Of a stretch of DNA of 64,000 nucleotides, positions 17,064 to 24,760 are shown piece after piece (the first letter of the stretch is position 1; every line of letters begins with the position of its first letter). The stretch is from Halorhodospira halophila (lineage in GTDB: Bacteria > Pseudomonadota > Gammaproteobacteria > Nitrococcales > Halorhodospiraceae): assembly GCF_016653405.1 (NCBI RefSeq), contig NZ_NHSN01000018.1, forward strand, positions 36,524 to 100,523. The letters run 5' to 3'. Both the position numbers and the translations under genes were made by a program. Under the pieces are notes generated by a model. The model was given only the letters and a program-made list of their open reading frames with translations, ran no database searches and was not told the DNA's origin.

Positions 17064-17801
17064 ATGACGAATGAGCACACCACCGACGGAACCATTTGGG
17101 TGGTCAAGACCGGACGCACCCTCCCTGCACTGCGCCGGCAGGGTGACTTCGAGGACTGGATCGGCGCCGGCCTGGGGCGTGCTCCCTGGCGCACCGTGGA
17201 CGCCACCGCCGGACCCGCATCCCTGCCGAAACCGGCTCACCCGGCCGGTATCGTGGTCACTGGTTCACCGGCGATGGTCTCGCATCGTGAACCGTGGAGC
17301 GAAGCCGCCGCCGACTGGCTCGCGCAAGCCGCCGGCAAAGATATCCCGATCCTCGGTATCTGCTACGGCCACCAGTTGCTGGCCCACGGCCTCGGCGGCC
17401 ACGCCGGCCCCAACCCACGCGGCCGCGAGATCGGCACCGTCGGCGTCGAGCGCCTGGCACCGTGCGCCGACGACCCCCTGTTCGCCCCCGTGCCGGAGCG
17501 CTTCGCAGCCCACGTCACCCACGAGGAGTCGGTGCTGGAACTGCCCGAGGGCGCCGTCATTCTCGCCGCCAACGGGCACGACGCCCACCAGGCGTTCCGT
17601 TGGGGGCGTCACGCCTGGGGCGTCCAGTTCCACCCGGAGTTCGACACCGCCATCACCCGCGGCTACATCTTCCATCGCCGCCCGGATCTGCGCCGGGAGG
17701 GCTTCGACCCGCGCGCGCTCTATCGCCAGGTCGCGGCCACGCCGGAGGCGACGGCGCTGCTCGATCGCTTCGCCGCCTACGTCACCAGCCGAGCGCGCTA
17801 G
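17064..17801 (+). CDS. Class I glutamine amidotransferase
   Basis: About 245 residues. A GATase1 domain with the nucleophile Cys100 in LGICYGHQLL and the His190-Glu192 pair in VQFHPEF, so ammonia release from glutamine should be intact. It resembles stand-alone GuaA-like amidotransferases of unknown acceptor (the YfeJ-like group) more than a true biosynthetic subunit; no synthase partner lies nearby. The start follows AAGGAG at 17048-17053. It is 58 bases after the diguanylate cyclase on the same strand and convergent with the moaE-mrp frame. Confidence 0.85.
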   Translation: MTNEHTTDGTIWVVKTGRTLPALRRQGDFEDWIGAGLGRAPWRTVDATAGPASLPKPAHPAGIVVTGSPAMVSHREPWSEAAADWLAQAAGKDIPILGICYGHQLLAHGLGGHAGPNPRGREIGTVGVERLAPCADDPLFAPVPERFAAHVTHEESVLELPEGAVILAANGHDAHQAFRWGRHAWGVQFHPEFDTAITRGYIFHRRPDLRREGFDPRALYRQVAATPEATALLDRFAAYVTSRAR

Positions 17802-17825
17802 ACAACGCGCCCGGCTGGCCGCTGG

Positions 17826-18923
17826 CTACTCGGAGGAATCACCGACGACGATGTTGGGGAAGGCGCTGCCGGAACTGCGCTCGCGCAACGACAACTGGGC
17901 CGCGACGCTGCGCGCCATGTGCCGGTAATCGGTAGCGATCCGGCCGTCGGGGTCGGCGGCCACGGTGGGGTGGCCGCTGTCCGACTGCTCGCGGATGGTG
18001 ATATCCAGCGGCAGCGATCCGAGCAGGTGCACCCCGTACTGGCTGGCCATGGCGGCGCCGCCACCGCTGCCGAAGATGTGCTCCTCATGGCCACAGTTCG
18101 AGCAGATGTGCGTGCTCATGTTCTCGACGATACCGAGCACGGCCACATCCACCTTCTCGAACATGCGCAACCCCTTGCGTGCATCGAGCAGCGCGATGTC
18201 CTGGGGCGTGGTGACGATCACGCCGCCACTGACCGGCACCTTCTGGGCCAGAGTAAGCTGAATGTCCCCGGTCCCCGGCGGCATGTCCACGATGAGGTAG
18301 TCAAGCCCCTCCCAGGCCGTCTCGGTGAGCAGCTGCTCCAGGGCCTGGGTCACCATGGGCCCTCGCCAGATCATCGGGGTCTCTTCATCGACCAGGAAGC
18401 CGGCCGACATCACCTGGATGCCGTGGCCGAGCATCGGCTGCATGTGCTTGCCGTCCCGGGACTCCGGCTGGCCACGCACACCGAGCATGCGCGGCTGGCT
18501 CGGCCCGTAGATGTCGGCGTCGAGCACCCCGACCCGGGCGCCATCGGCCTGCAGCGCGAGGGCCAGATTGGCCGTGACCGTCGACTTGCCCACACCGCCC
18601 TTTCCGGAGGCGACGGCGATGATGTTCTTGATCTCGTCCTGCGCCTTGACGCCCGGCTGAACCGCATGGGCGTGGATGCGCGTCTGCACCGAGATCTGCA
18701 CCTGCTGCGCCCCGGTCCCCTGCTCGATGGCGGCACGCAGCTCCTCGCCCAGCGTCTGGCGATACCCCCCGGCCGGGTAGCCGAGCTGCACCACCACCCG
18801 AACGCTCTCGTCGTCGATCACGATCTCGTCAACGCAGCCGGCCGAGACCGGATCGGTGCCCAGATAGTGATCCCGGACCTGGCGCAGAGCCTGCTCCACG
18901 GCCTCACGGGTGAGATTCGTCAT
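17826..18923 (-). other. mrp: Alternative start for Mrp/ApbC alone
   Basis: If MoaE and Mrp are made separately, Mrp would begin at the internal ATG at 18921-18923 (MTNLTREAV), which is preceded by GGGGGAAAGG, and would be 365 residues, a normal length for Mrp/ApbC. MoaE would then occupy 18924-19385 but has no stop of its own in this sequence. Confidence 0.6.
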
Positions 18924-19385
18924 ACCTTTCCCCCGGCAGTCGTTTTCCCATCCGCGCCGGTCAGGGGGGGTCAGCGGCACCCCCTGCTGATACGCGCGGG
19001 TTCCGTCCTCATAATGCTCGTCCTTCCAGAATGGCGCCCGCACCTTGAGCGTGTCGATGGCGTAACGGGCCGCCTCGAAAGCTTCACCCCGGTGGGCAGC
19101 TCGAACCACGACGACGACGCTCTCCTCACCGATGGCCAACTCGCCGACGCGATGAACGATGCGACAAGCCCCGACACCAAAGCGCTCGATCACCTCGGCC
19201 TCCAGCTCGGCCAGCACGCGCTCGGCCATGGGGCGGTACGCCGAGTAGGCAATCGCCGCCACGCGCCGCCCCTCGTGGTGATCGCGGACCGTCCCGCCGA
19301 AAACCACCAGGGCGCCGGCCGCGGGGTCGGCGGTATCGGCGAGCAGCGGCTCGAGTGCGATGGGCTCGTCGGTCACCCGGTTCAT
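17826..19385 (-). CDS. moaE-mrp: Continuous MoaE-Mrp reading frame: molybdopterin synthase large subunit joined to the Fe-S carrier ATPase Mrp/ApbC
   Basis: One open frame of 519 codons. Residues 1 to about 150 are MoaE, the catalytic subunit that with MoaD sulfurates precursor Z: VVFGGTVRDHHEG, VVRAAHRGEAFEA and KVRAPFWKDEHYEDG, including the active-site lysine in RAPFWK. Residues from about 155 are Mrp/ApbC, a P-loop scaffold that loads Fe-S clusters: DUF59-like start, then VASGKGGVGKST, DADIYGPSQPRM, DMPPGTGD and CSNCGHEEHIF with the cluster CXXC. No stop lies between them. A run of seven C (minus strand) near the junction would give an in-frame TGA if it had eight, so a sequencing indel is possible. 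The start ATG has an AGGAGGTGG site. Confidence 0.75.
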   Translation of the reverse strand: MNRVTDEPIALEPLLADTADPAAGALVVFGGTVRDHHEGRRVAAIAYSAYRPMAERVLAELEAEVIERFGVGACRIVHRVGELAIGEESVVVVVRAAHRGEAFEAARYAIDTLKVRAPFWKDEHYEDGTRAYQQGVPLTPPDRRGWENDCRGKGMTNLTREAVEQALRQVRDHYLGTDPVSAGCVDEIVIDDESVRVVVQLGYPAGGYRQTLGEELRAAIEQGTGAQQVQISVQTRIHAHAVQPGVKAQDEIKNIIAVASGKGGVGKSTVTANLALALQADGARVGVLDADIYGPSQPRMLGVRGQPESRDGKHMQPMLGHGIQVMSAGFLVDEETPMIWRGPMVTQALEQLLTETAWEGLDYLIVDMPPGTGDIQLTLAQKVPVSGGVIVTTPQDIALLDARKGLRMFEKVDVAVLGIVENMSTHICSNCGHEEHIFGSGGGAAMASQYGVHLLGSLPLDITIREQSDSGHPTVAADPDGRIATDYRHMARSVAAQLSLRERSSGSAFPNIVVGDSSE

Positions 19386-19410
19386 ACCACCTCCTGGCCA
19401 GTCTGCGTCA

Positions 19411-21159
19411 TTATGACACGCTGGCTCCGCTGTCGACCTTCGCCGGCTCGGCCCCGCCCAGCTGCAGGGCGCAGAAGCGCCGGTACAAGGGGCTGTGCTG
19501 CTGCAGCTCGCTGTGGGTCCCCTGGGCTTCCACCCGCCCCTGGTCCAGGACCACGATGCGGTCGGCGGCCACGACCGTGGCCAGCCGGTGCGCGATGACC
19601 AGGGTCGTCCGCCCGGCCATGAGGCGCTCAAGCGCCTGCTGCACGGCCTGCTCACTCTCCGCATCCAGTGCGCTGGTGGCCTCGTCGAGCAATAGCACCG
19701 CCGGGTCGCGCAGGATGGCGCGGGCGATGGCGACGCGCTGGCGCTGACCGCCGGAGAGCTGGACCCCACCGGGGCCGAGTTCGGTATCCAGCCCCTGCGG
19801 CAGCCGCTCGAGGAACCCGAGGGCGTTGGCGTCGTGCGCTGCTGCACGCACCTCGGCATCGCCGGCCTCCGGGCGGCCATAGCGGATGTTCTCGGCGGCA
19901 GTCCCGGTGAAAAGCACCGGCTCCTGGGCAACCAGCCCGGTGCAGCGGCGCAGCTCCGCCGGATCCAGGTCGCGCAGGTCCACCCCGTCGAGCTGCACGC
20001 AACCGGCATCCGGATCGTAAAAGCGCAGCAGCAGCTGCAGCAGCGTGCTCTTACCCGCACCCGACGGTCCCACCAGGGCCAGTCGCTCGCCAGGGCGCGC
20101 ACAAAGGGTCACCCCACGCAGTGCCGGCTGATGCGCCCGCGCCGGGTAGGCGAAGGTCACGCCATCGAAACGCACCTCGCCACGCACCGGGTGCGGCAGC
20201 GCTCGCGGGCGGTCCGGAGCCCGGATCCGCGGCTCCGCATCGATCAGCTCGAAGATGCGGTCGGTGGCCCCCATGGCACGCAGGATCTCTCCGGCCACCT
20301 CGGCCATGGCGGCCACCGACCCGGCGGCCAGCACCGCATAGAAGACAAACGCCGACAGCTCCCCCGGCGTCATGCGCCCGACGAGCACATCGTGACCGCC
20401 CTGCCAGAGCACGGCACCGACCGCGCCGAAGACGAAGAGCAGGGCTACGCCGGTCAGCCACGCCCGCTGCCAGGTCCGACGGATGGCGGTCGCGAAGGCC
20501 TCTTCCACCCGCTCGGCATAGCGCTTGCGGTCCTCGGCCTCATGGCCGAAGGCCTGGACCGTGCCGATGGCGTGCAGCGATTCACCGGCGAAACGGCCCA
20601 CGTCGGCCACCCGGTCCTGGCTGTCCCGAGAGAGGCTGCGCACCCGCCGCCCGAACCAGAGGATGGGGATCAGGATCAGCGGAATGCCCACCACCACCAG
20701 GGTGGCCAGGCGCGGGCTGGTGACGAACAGCAGCAACAGGGCGCCGACGAAGGTCAGGGCGTTGCGCAGGGCGATCGACAGCGCCGAGCCGAAGAGATTC
20801 TGCAGGACCGTGGTGTCGGCGGTCAGCCGGGACTGGACCTCGCCCGCCCCGGTGCGCTCGAAAAAGGCCGGCTCCAGGCGGAGCAGGCGGCGGAAGAGCT
20901 GCTCGCGCAGATCCGCGGCCAGCCGTTCGCCGATCCAGGTGATCAGGTAGTAGCGGGTTGCCGAGGCCAGCGCCAGGATGAGGATCATCGCCAGGGTCGC
21001 CAGCAGCGCACGATCAAGCATCGCCGCATCGCCATCGGCGAACCCGTGATCGATGACCAGCCGAAGCCCCTGGCCGATGGCCAGCACGCCTCCGGCGGCG
21101 ACGAGCAGCGCTGCGGCCGCAGCGGCCAGGCGCCAGCGGTACGGCTTGAGCATGCGCAC
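19411..21159 (-). CDS. ABC exporter, fused permease-ATPase (MsbA/LmrA-like)
   Basis: Half-size ABC exporter of 582 residues. Residues 1 to about 310 form a six-helix transmembrane domain (with RLLRLEPAFFERTGAGEVQSRL typical of type I exporters). The rest is the ATPase: Walker A GPSGAGKST, Q-loop LVAQEPVLF, signature LSGGQRQR, Walker B VLLLDEATSALD and the switch histidine in VIAHRLATV. It probably works as a homodimer. Substrate cannot be read from the sequence; lipids, peptides or drugs are the usual candidates. The start is GTG 21159 with ATG 21153 as an alternative; no ATG or GTG lies further upstream before an in-frame stop. It ends 25 bases before moaE. Confidence 0.9.
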   Translation of the reverse strand: MRMLKPYRWRLAAAAAALLVAAGGVLAIGQGLRLVIDHGFADGDAAMLDRALLATLAMILILALASATRYYLITWIGERLAADLREQLFRRLLRLEPAFFERTGAGEVQSRLTADTTVLQNLFGSALSIALRNALTFVGALLLLFVTSPRLATLVVVGIPLILIPILWFGRRVRSLSRDSQDRVADVGRFAGESLHAIGTVQAFGHEAEDRKRYAERVEEAFATAIRRTWQRAWLTGVALLFVFGAVGAVLWQGGHDVLVGRMTPGELSAFVFYAVLAAGSVAAMAEVAGEILRAMGATDRIFELIDAEPRIRAPDRPRALPHPVRGEVRFDGVTFAYPARAHQPALRGVTLCARPGERLALVGPSGAGKSTLLQLLLRFYDPDAGCVQLDGVDLRDLDPAELRRCTGLVAQEPVLFTGTAAENIRYGRPEAGDAEVRAAAHDANALGFLERLPQGLDTELGPGGVQLSGGQRQRVAIARAILRDPAVLLLDEATSALDAESEQAVQQALERLMAGRTTLVIAHRLATVVAADRIVVLDQGRVEAQGTHSELQQHSPLYRRFCALQLGGAEPAKVDSGASVS

Positions 21160-21263
21160 CAGGCGCAGCAGTGTCGATCGACGTCTCAGGGTCTGACTCC
21201 GTTTGCCTTGGCGGTGGATGGACCAGTAAGGTTACAGCTTGCGTGGCGCGGACATGAATCGCG

Positions 21264-21274
21264 CCCCCCCCCCC
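21264..21274. repeat. Run of eleven cytosines
   Basis: A homopolymer of 11 C in the spacer between the divergent ABC exporter and HiPIP genes, about 95 bases before the HiPIP start. A small GC hairpin (21286-21299) follows. The 21160-21369 spacer otherwise shows only a possible GATAAA -10 element at 21314-21319 for HiPIP. Confidence 0.9.
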
Positions 21275-21369
21275 GCTTGAAACGGCGCCCCGGGGGGCGG
21301 CGCGGAACCAAATGATAAAGTCCGTGTCCCACCGTGACACCCAAGAGAAAAACCGACAGGAGGGTGAGC

Positions 21370-21711
21370 ATGAGCAACCCGATCGACGGTGACCGCCGCA
21401 AGTTCCTCAAGAACGGTGCCATGGCCGTGGCCGCCATTCCGCTGGCCACGCTGGTGACCAAGGGCACCGCCGTTGCCGGCCTGCCCGATGGCGTGGAAGA
21501 CCTGCCCAAGGCGGAGGATGACCACGCCCACGACTACGTGAACGACGCCGCCGACACCGACCACGCCCGCTTCCAAGAAGGGCAGCTGTGCGAGAACTGC
21601 CAGTTCTGGGTCGACTACGTGGACGGCGACTGGGGCTACTGCGAGCACCCGAACTTCACCGACGTGCTGGTGCGCGGTGAGGGCTGGTGCTCGGTCTACG
21701 CCCCGGCGTAA
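21370..21711 (+). CDS. hip: High-potential iron-sulfur protein (HiPIP)
   Basis: Periplasmic [4Fe-4S] electron carrier between the cytochrome bc1 complex and the photosynthetic reaction centre in purple bacteria. The precursor has 113 residues with a twin-arginine export signal (DRRKFLKNG) ahead of a hydrophobic stretch ending near residue 37. The four cluster cysteines are C74, C77, C91 and C107 in the order C-x2-C-x13-C-x15-[10 protein letters not shown] closes the protein. The mature part, rich in Asp and Glu, closely resembles the acidic HiPIP of Halorhodospira halophila as I remember it. The start follows AGGAGG by six bases. Single-gene unit with its own terminator. Confidence 0.95.
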   Translation: MSNPIDGDRRKFLKNGAMAVAAIPLATLVTKGTAVAGLPDGVEDLPKAEDDHAHDYVNDAADTDHARFQEGQLCENCQFWVDYVDGDWGYCEHPNFTDVLVRGEGWCSVYAPA

Positions 21712-21758
21712 GCTGCTCGCACTTAGGCGAGCAGCTCCGCCCGCCTGGCGGAACGACG

Positions 21759-21787
21759 AGGGGGCGCCGGCTGGCGCTCCCTTTTTT
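21759..21787 (+). terminator. Rho-independent terminator after HiPIP
   Basis: GGGGGCGCC and GGCGCTCCC form a nine-pair stem (one G-T wobble) with a GGCT loop, directly followed by a run of T. It lies 48 bases after the HiPIP stop. Confidence 0.88.
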
Positions 21788-21838
21788 ATACCCTGAGCGC
21801 GATCGCCACAGGGCATCGGAGGCAACCCGGGACCGACG

Positions 21839-22519
21839 ATGGACGCCCTACGCAGCGATACACCGAACAACCAGTACACTCGCGGCGAGACCGACGCTGC
21901 GGCCAGCCGCCTGTGCGTCGAGCACCTGGCCTGCCGCCGCGGCGAGGAGTTCCTCTTCGAGGAGGTCTCCTTCGCCCTCGGCCCCGGCGAGCTACTTTTC
22001 GTACGCGGGCGCAACGGCAGCGGCAAGACGACGTTGCTGCGCACCCTCTGCGGCCTGACCGAACCGGTCCGTGGCCGCATCCACTGGCTCGATCAGGAGA
22101 TCCGCCGGCTCGATGACCGGGCCCGCCGGCAAATGCTTTACGTTGGCCACCGCGACGCCGTCAAGGACGAGCTGACCCCACTGGAGAACCTGCAGGTCCA
22201 CCAGGGGCTGCGCGGTGAGTCGAGCTCTCTGGACGAACGCCTCGACGCCCTCGAGCAGGCCGGCCTCGCCGGACGCGAGGACATCCCGGTCCGTTACCTT
22301 TCCCAGGGCCAGCGCCGACGCACAGCCTTGGCCCGCCTGCTGCTCTCGCCGGCGCGACTGTGGATCCTCGACGAGCCGCTGACCGCCCTGGACCGGCGCG
22401 CCGTTGCGTGGCTCTTCGAGCGCATCGCCGGCCACCTGCAGCACGGGGGGTTGGTCATCACTACCAGCCATCAATCCATCGACGGCCTGCCCGAGCCGCG
22501 CATCCTGGATCTGGACTAG
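21839..22519 (+). CDS. ccmA: Cytochrome c maturation haem-exporter ATPase CcmA
   Basis: ATPase of the CcmABCD complex, 226 residues. It releases holo-CcmE from CcmC by ATP hydrolysis. Walker A GRNGSGKTT, signature LSQGQRRR, Walker B LWILDEPLTALD are intact; the LSQGQ signature and short length are typical of CcmA. It opens a nine-gene ccm operon in the canonical order; ccmB follows after nine bases. Confidence 0.95.
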   Translation: MDALRSDTPNNQYTRGETDAAASRLCVEHLACRRGEEFLFEEVSFALGPGELLFVRGRNGSGKTTLLRTLCGLTEPVRGRIHWLDQEIRRLDDRARRQMLYVGHRDAVKDELTPLENLQVHQGLRGESSSLDERLDALEQAGLAGREDIPVRYLSQGQRRRTALARLLLSPARLWILDEPLTALDRRAVAWLFERIAGHLQHGGLVITTSHQSIDGLPEPRILDLD

Positions 22520-22528
22520 AACGACACC

Positions 22529-23197
22529 ATGGTGAGGTCTCTCTGGACACTCCTGCGGCGCGACGTTTCGCTCATCGTCCTGCGCCGTCAGGACGTACTG
22601 ACCGTCGTTGCCTTCTTCGTGATCGTCATCACCCTCTTTCCCCTGTCCATCGGCCCCGAGCCGGACAAGCTGCGCACGCTAGCGCCCGGCGGGGTATGGG
22701 TGGCGGCAGCGCTGGCCAGCCTCATCTCGCTGGACCGGCTGTTCGCCGATGACTGGCGCGACGGCACCCTGGAGCAACTGGCCCTGTCGCCACAGCCCCT
22801 GGCCCTGGTGGCGCTGGCCAAGGTCGTGGCTCACTGGCTGGCCCTGGGGCTGCCGCTGGTGATTCTCTCCCCGGCCCTGGGTTACTCGCTGGGTCTGGAG
22901 GGGGCGGAACTGCTGGTACTCGCGCTATCATTGCTGCTCGGGACCCCGGTGTTGAGCCTGCTTGGCGCGGTGGGGGCCGCCATGACCCTGGGCGTGCGGG
23001 CCGGCGGGGCGCTGATGGCACTGCTTATCCTGCCCCTATATGTGCCGGTCCTAGTGCTGGGCGCGGGGGCGGTTTCAGAGGCGATGTTCGACGCCTCTTA
23101 TCAGGCGCACCTGTCGCTGCTCGGTGCCATGCTGGCCCTGGCGCTGCCGTTGGTGCCCCTGGCGATCGCCGGGGCGCTGCGCATTGCCCTGGACTGA
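22529..23197 (+). CDS. ccmB: Haem exporter membrane protein CcmB
   Basis: Six-helix inner-membrane partner of CcmA, 222 residues, the usual length. The N-terminal segment LWTLLRRDVSLIVLRRQDVL and the loop RLFADDWRDGTLEQLALSPQPL are family hallmarks. It supports release of haem-loaded CcmE. The following 95 bases before ccmC contain no gene; they have a 7-base inverted repeat (23212-23218 and 23266-23272) of unknown relevance. Confidence 0.94.
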   Translation: MVRSLWTLLRRDVSLIVLRRQDVLTVVAFFVIVITLFPLSIGPEPDKLRTLAPGGVWVAAALASLISLDRLFADDWRDGTLEQLALSPQPLALVALAKVVAHWLALGLPLVILSPALGYSLGLEGAELLVLALSLLLGTPVLSLLGAVGAAMTLGVRAGGALMALLILPLYVPVLVLGAGAVSEAMFDASYQAHLSLLGAMLALALPLVPLAIAGALRIALD

Positions 23198-23292
23198 GAC
23201 GAGAGCATCCGCGTAACGGGAACTTGACACCCGTTTCCGGGATCGAAGGCGTAGTGACGTAGACGCGTTACGGAGAACGACGGGATAACTGC

Positions 23293-24117
23293 ATGACCGC
23301 TCGACCCATTCCCTGGCTCAAGTACACGGCACCAGCCAACTTCCACGTGCTGGCCCAGCGCCTGGTGCCCTGGCTCTGGGCGGCCGCTGCCCTGTTCGCC
23401 GTGGCAGGCCTTTACGTGGGGTTTTTTGTCGCACCCCCGGATTACCAGCAGGGCAACAGCTACCGGATCATGTTTATCCACGTCCCGGCGGCGTGGATGG
23501 GGATGTTCCTCTATCTACTGATGGCCTTATACGGGGCGATCTACCTGATCTGGCGGATCAAGATGGCCGACATCATGGCCCGGGCCATCGCCCCGACCGG
23601 AGCGCTGATGACCTTCCTGGGCCTGTGGACCGGCGCCCTGTGGGGCGCGCCCACCTGGGGCACCTACTGGGTCTGGGACGCGCGGCTGACCTCGACGCTG
23701 ATCCTGCTCTTCCTCTTTCTCGGCTACATCGCGCTGCACGCCGCCTCGGACGACCGCGAGAAAGGCGGTCGGGCCGCCTCCTTGCTGGCTATTGTCGGCG
23801 CGGTCAACGTACCGATAATCTACTTTTCCGTAGAGTGGTGGTACAACCTGCACCAAGGCGCCTCGGTCATCCGGACGGACGGGCCGAGCATGGCCGATTC
23901 GATGCTCGCTGCGCTGCTGCTGATGACCGCGGCTTTCTGGATCTACTCGGCGGCCATCGTGCTGCGACGCGCCCAGGCCGAGGCCATGAGCCGGGAGTCG
24001 CGCAAGGAGTGGGCCCGGGCGGCAGCCGCCGGCACCCTCACCCGCGACCAGCGCGAGCGGGCTGCTGACGAGACCGCGCGTGAACAGCGCATCGCGGAGT
24101 CCGGAGGAGAAGCCTGA
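23293..24117 (+). CDS. ccmC: Haem handling protein CcmC
   Basis: Inner-membrane protein of 274 residues that holds haem between two histidines and the tryptophan-rich periplasmic loop and attaches it to CcmE. The WWD-type motif is seen as WGTYWVWDARLTST; conserved histidines are in MFIHVPAAWMG and WYNLHQGAS. The C-terminal tail is longer and more charged than usual (about 45 residues after the last helix). The stop overlaps the ccmD start (TGATG). Confidence 0.95.
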   Translation: MTARPIPWLKYTAPANFHVLAQRLVPWLWAAAALFAVAGLYVGFFVAPPDYQQGNSYRIMFIHVPAAWMGMFLYLLMALYGAIYLIWRIKMADIMARAIAPTGALMTFLGLWTGALWGAPTWGTYWVWDARLTSTLILLFLFLGYIALHAASDDREKGGRAASLLAIVGAVNVPIIYFSVEWWYNLHQGASVIRTDGPSMADSMLAALLLMTAAFWIYSAAIVLRRAQAEAMSRESRKEWARAAAAGTLTRDQRERAADETAREQRIAESGGEA

Positions 24118-24305
24118 TGTGGGACGGAATCGGTGATTTTCTGGCCATGGGCGGACACGCGCCCTACGTCTGGGGGTCGTTCGGCATGGTGGCCGCGGTA
24201 CTGCTCGTCGAGTGGCTGCTGGTCAGCCGCCGCCGCCGTCACCTGCAGACCATGCTTCAGCGGCAGTCGCGGCGCACGACCGCCGCACAATCGCAGGGGG
24301 AGTGA
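24117..24305 (+). CDS. ccmD: Haem exporter small subunit CcmD
   Basis: Sixty-two residues with one transmembrane helix (about 18-38) and a basic cytoplasmic tail (SRRRRHLQTMLQ). The N-terminal FLAMGGHAPYVWGSF is the family hallmark. CcmD holds CcmA, CcmB, CcmC and CcmE together. Start overlaps the ccmC stop; ccmE begins three bases after its stop. Confidence 0.93.
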   Translation: MWDGIGDFLAMGGHAPYVWGSFGMVAAVLLVEWLLVSRRRRHLQTMLQRQSRRTTAAQSQGE

Positions 24306-24308
24306 ACG

Positions 24309-24758
24309 ATGAAGAAGCGACACCAGAGGCTGTTCCTGGTACTCGGTGTGGTCGCCGGGGTGAGCGTTGCCACGGCGCTGGTGCTCAATGCCTTCCGTGA
24401 CAACATGACCTTCTTCATCACGCCGTCCGAGGTGATGGCCAAGTCCGATATGCCGGAACGGCACTTTCGCATCGGCGGACTGGTCGAGGACGGCTCCGTG
24501 GAGCGTGACAGCGCCTCCACCCGGGTCCGCTTCCACGTGACCGACACCGAGGCGAGCGTACCCGTCGACTTCGAGGGCATCCTCCCCGACCTCTTCCGCG
24601 AGGGTCAGGGCGTCGTGGTCGAGGGCCGGATCACCTCCGACGGGGTGTTCAAGGCCGATAATGTCATGGCACGTCACGACGAGGACTACATGCCGGCCGA
24701 GGCGCAGGAGGCCCTGGACCGGGTCGAACACTCCTTCGATGAAGCCGGGGACTATTAA
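24309..24758 (+). CDS. ccmE: Haem chaperone CcmE
   Basis: Periplasmic membrane-anchored haem chaperone, 149 residues. One N-terminal anchor helix (8-27) is followed by the OB-fold domain. The covalent haem-binding histidine is His123 in the HxxxY motif ARHDEDYMP, with Tyr127. RIGGLVEDGSV and VEGRITSDGVFKADNVMA are family segments. It carries haem from CcmC to CcmF/H. Confidence 0.96.
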   Translation: MKKRHQRLFLVLGVVAGVSVATALVLNAFRDNMTFFITPSEVMAKSDMPERHFRIGGLVEDGSVERDSASTRVRFHVTDTEASVPVDFEGILPDLFREGQGVVVEGRITSDGVFKADNVMARHDEDYMPAEAQEALDRVEHSFDEAGDY

Positions 24759-24760
24759 CG

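Noticed and set aside
18940-18985. Programmed frameshift at the C run in moaE-mrp
   Set aside because: Not needed to read through, since the frame is already open; slippage would only create a truncated MoaE, which is mentioned as one option in the fusion finding.
23224-23256. TTGACA in the ccmB-ccmC gap as an internal promoter
   Set aside because: No acceptable -10 element lies at 16-18 bases; a chance match is more likely.
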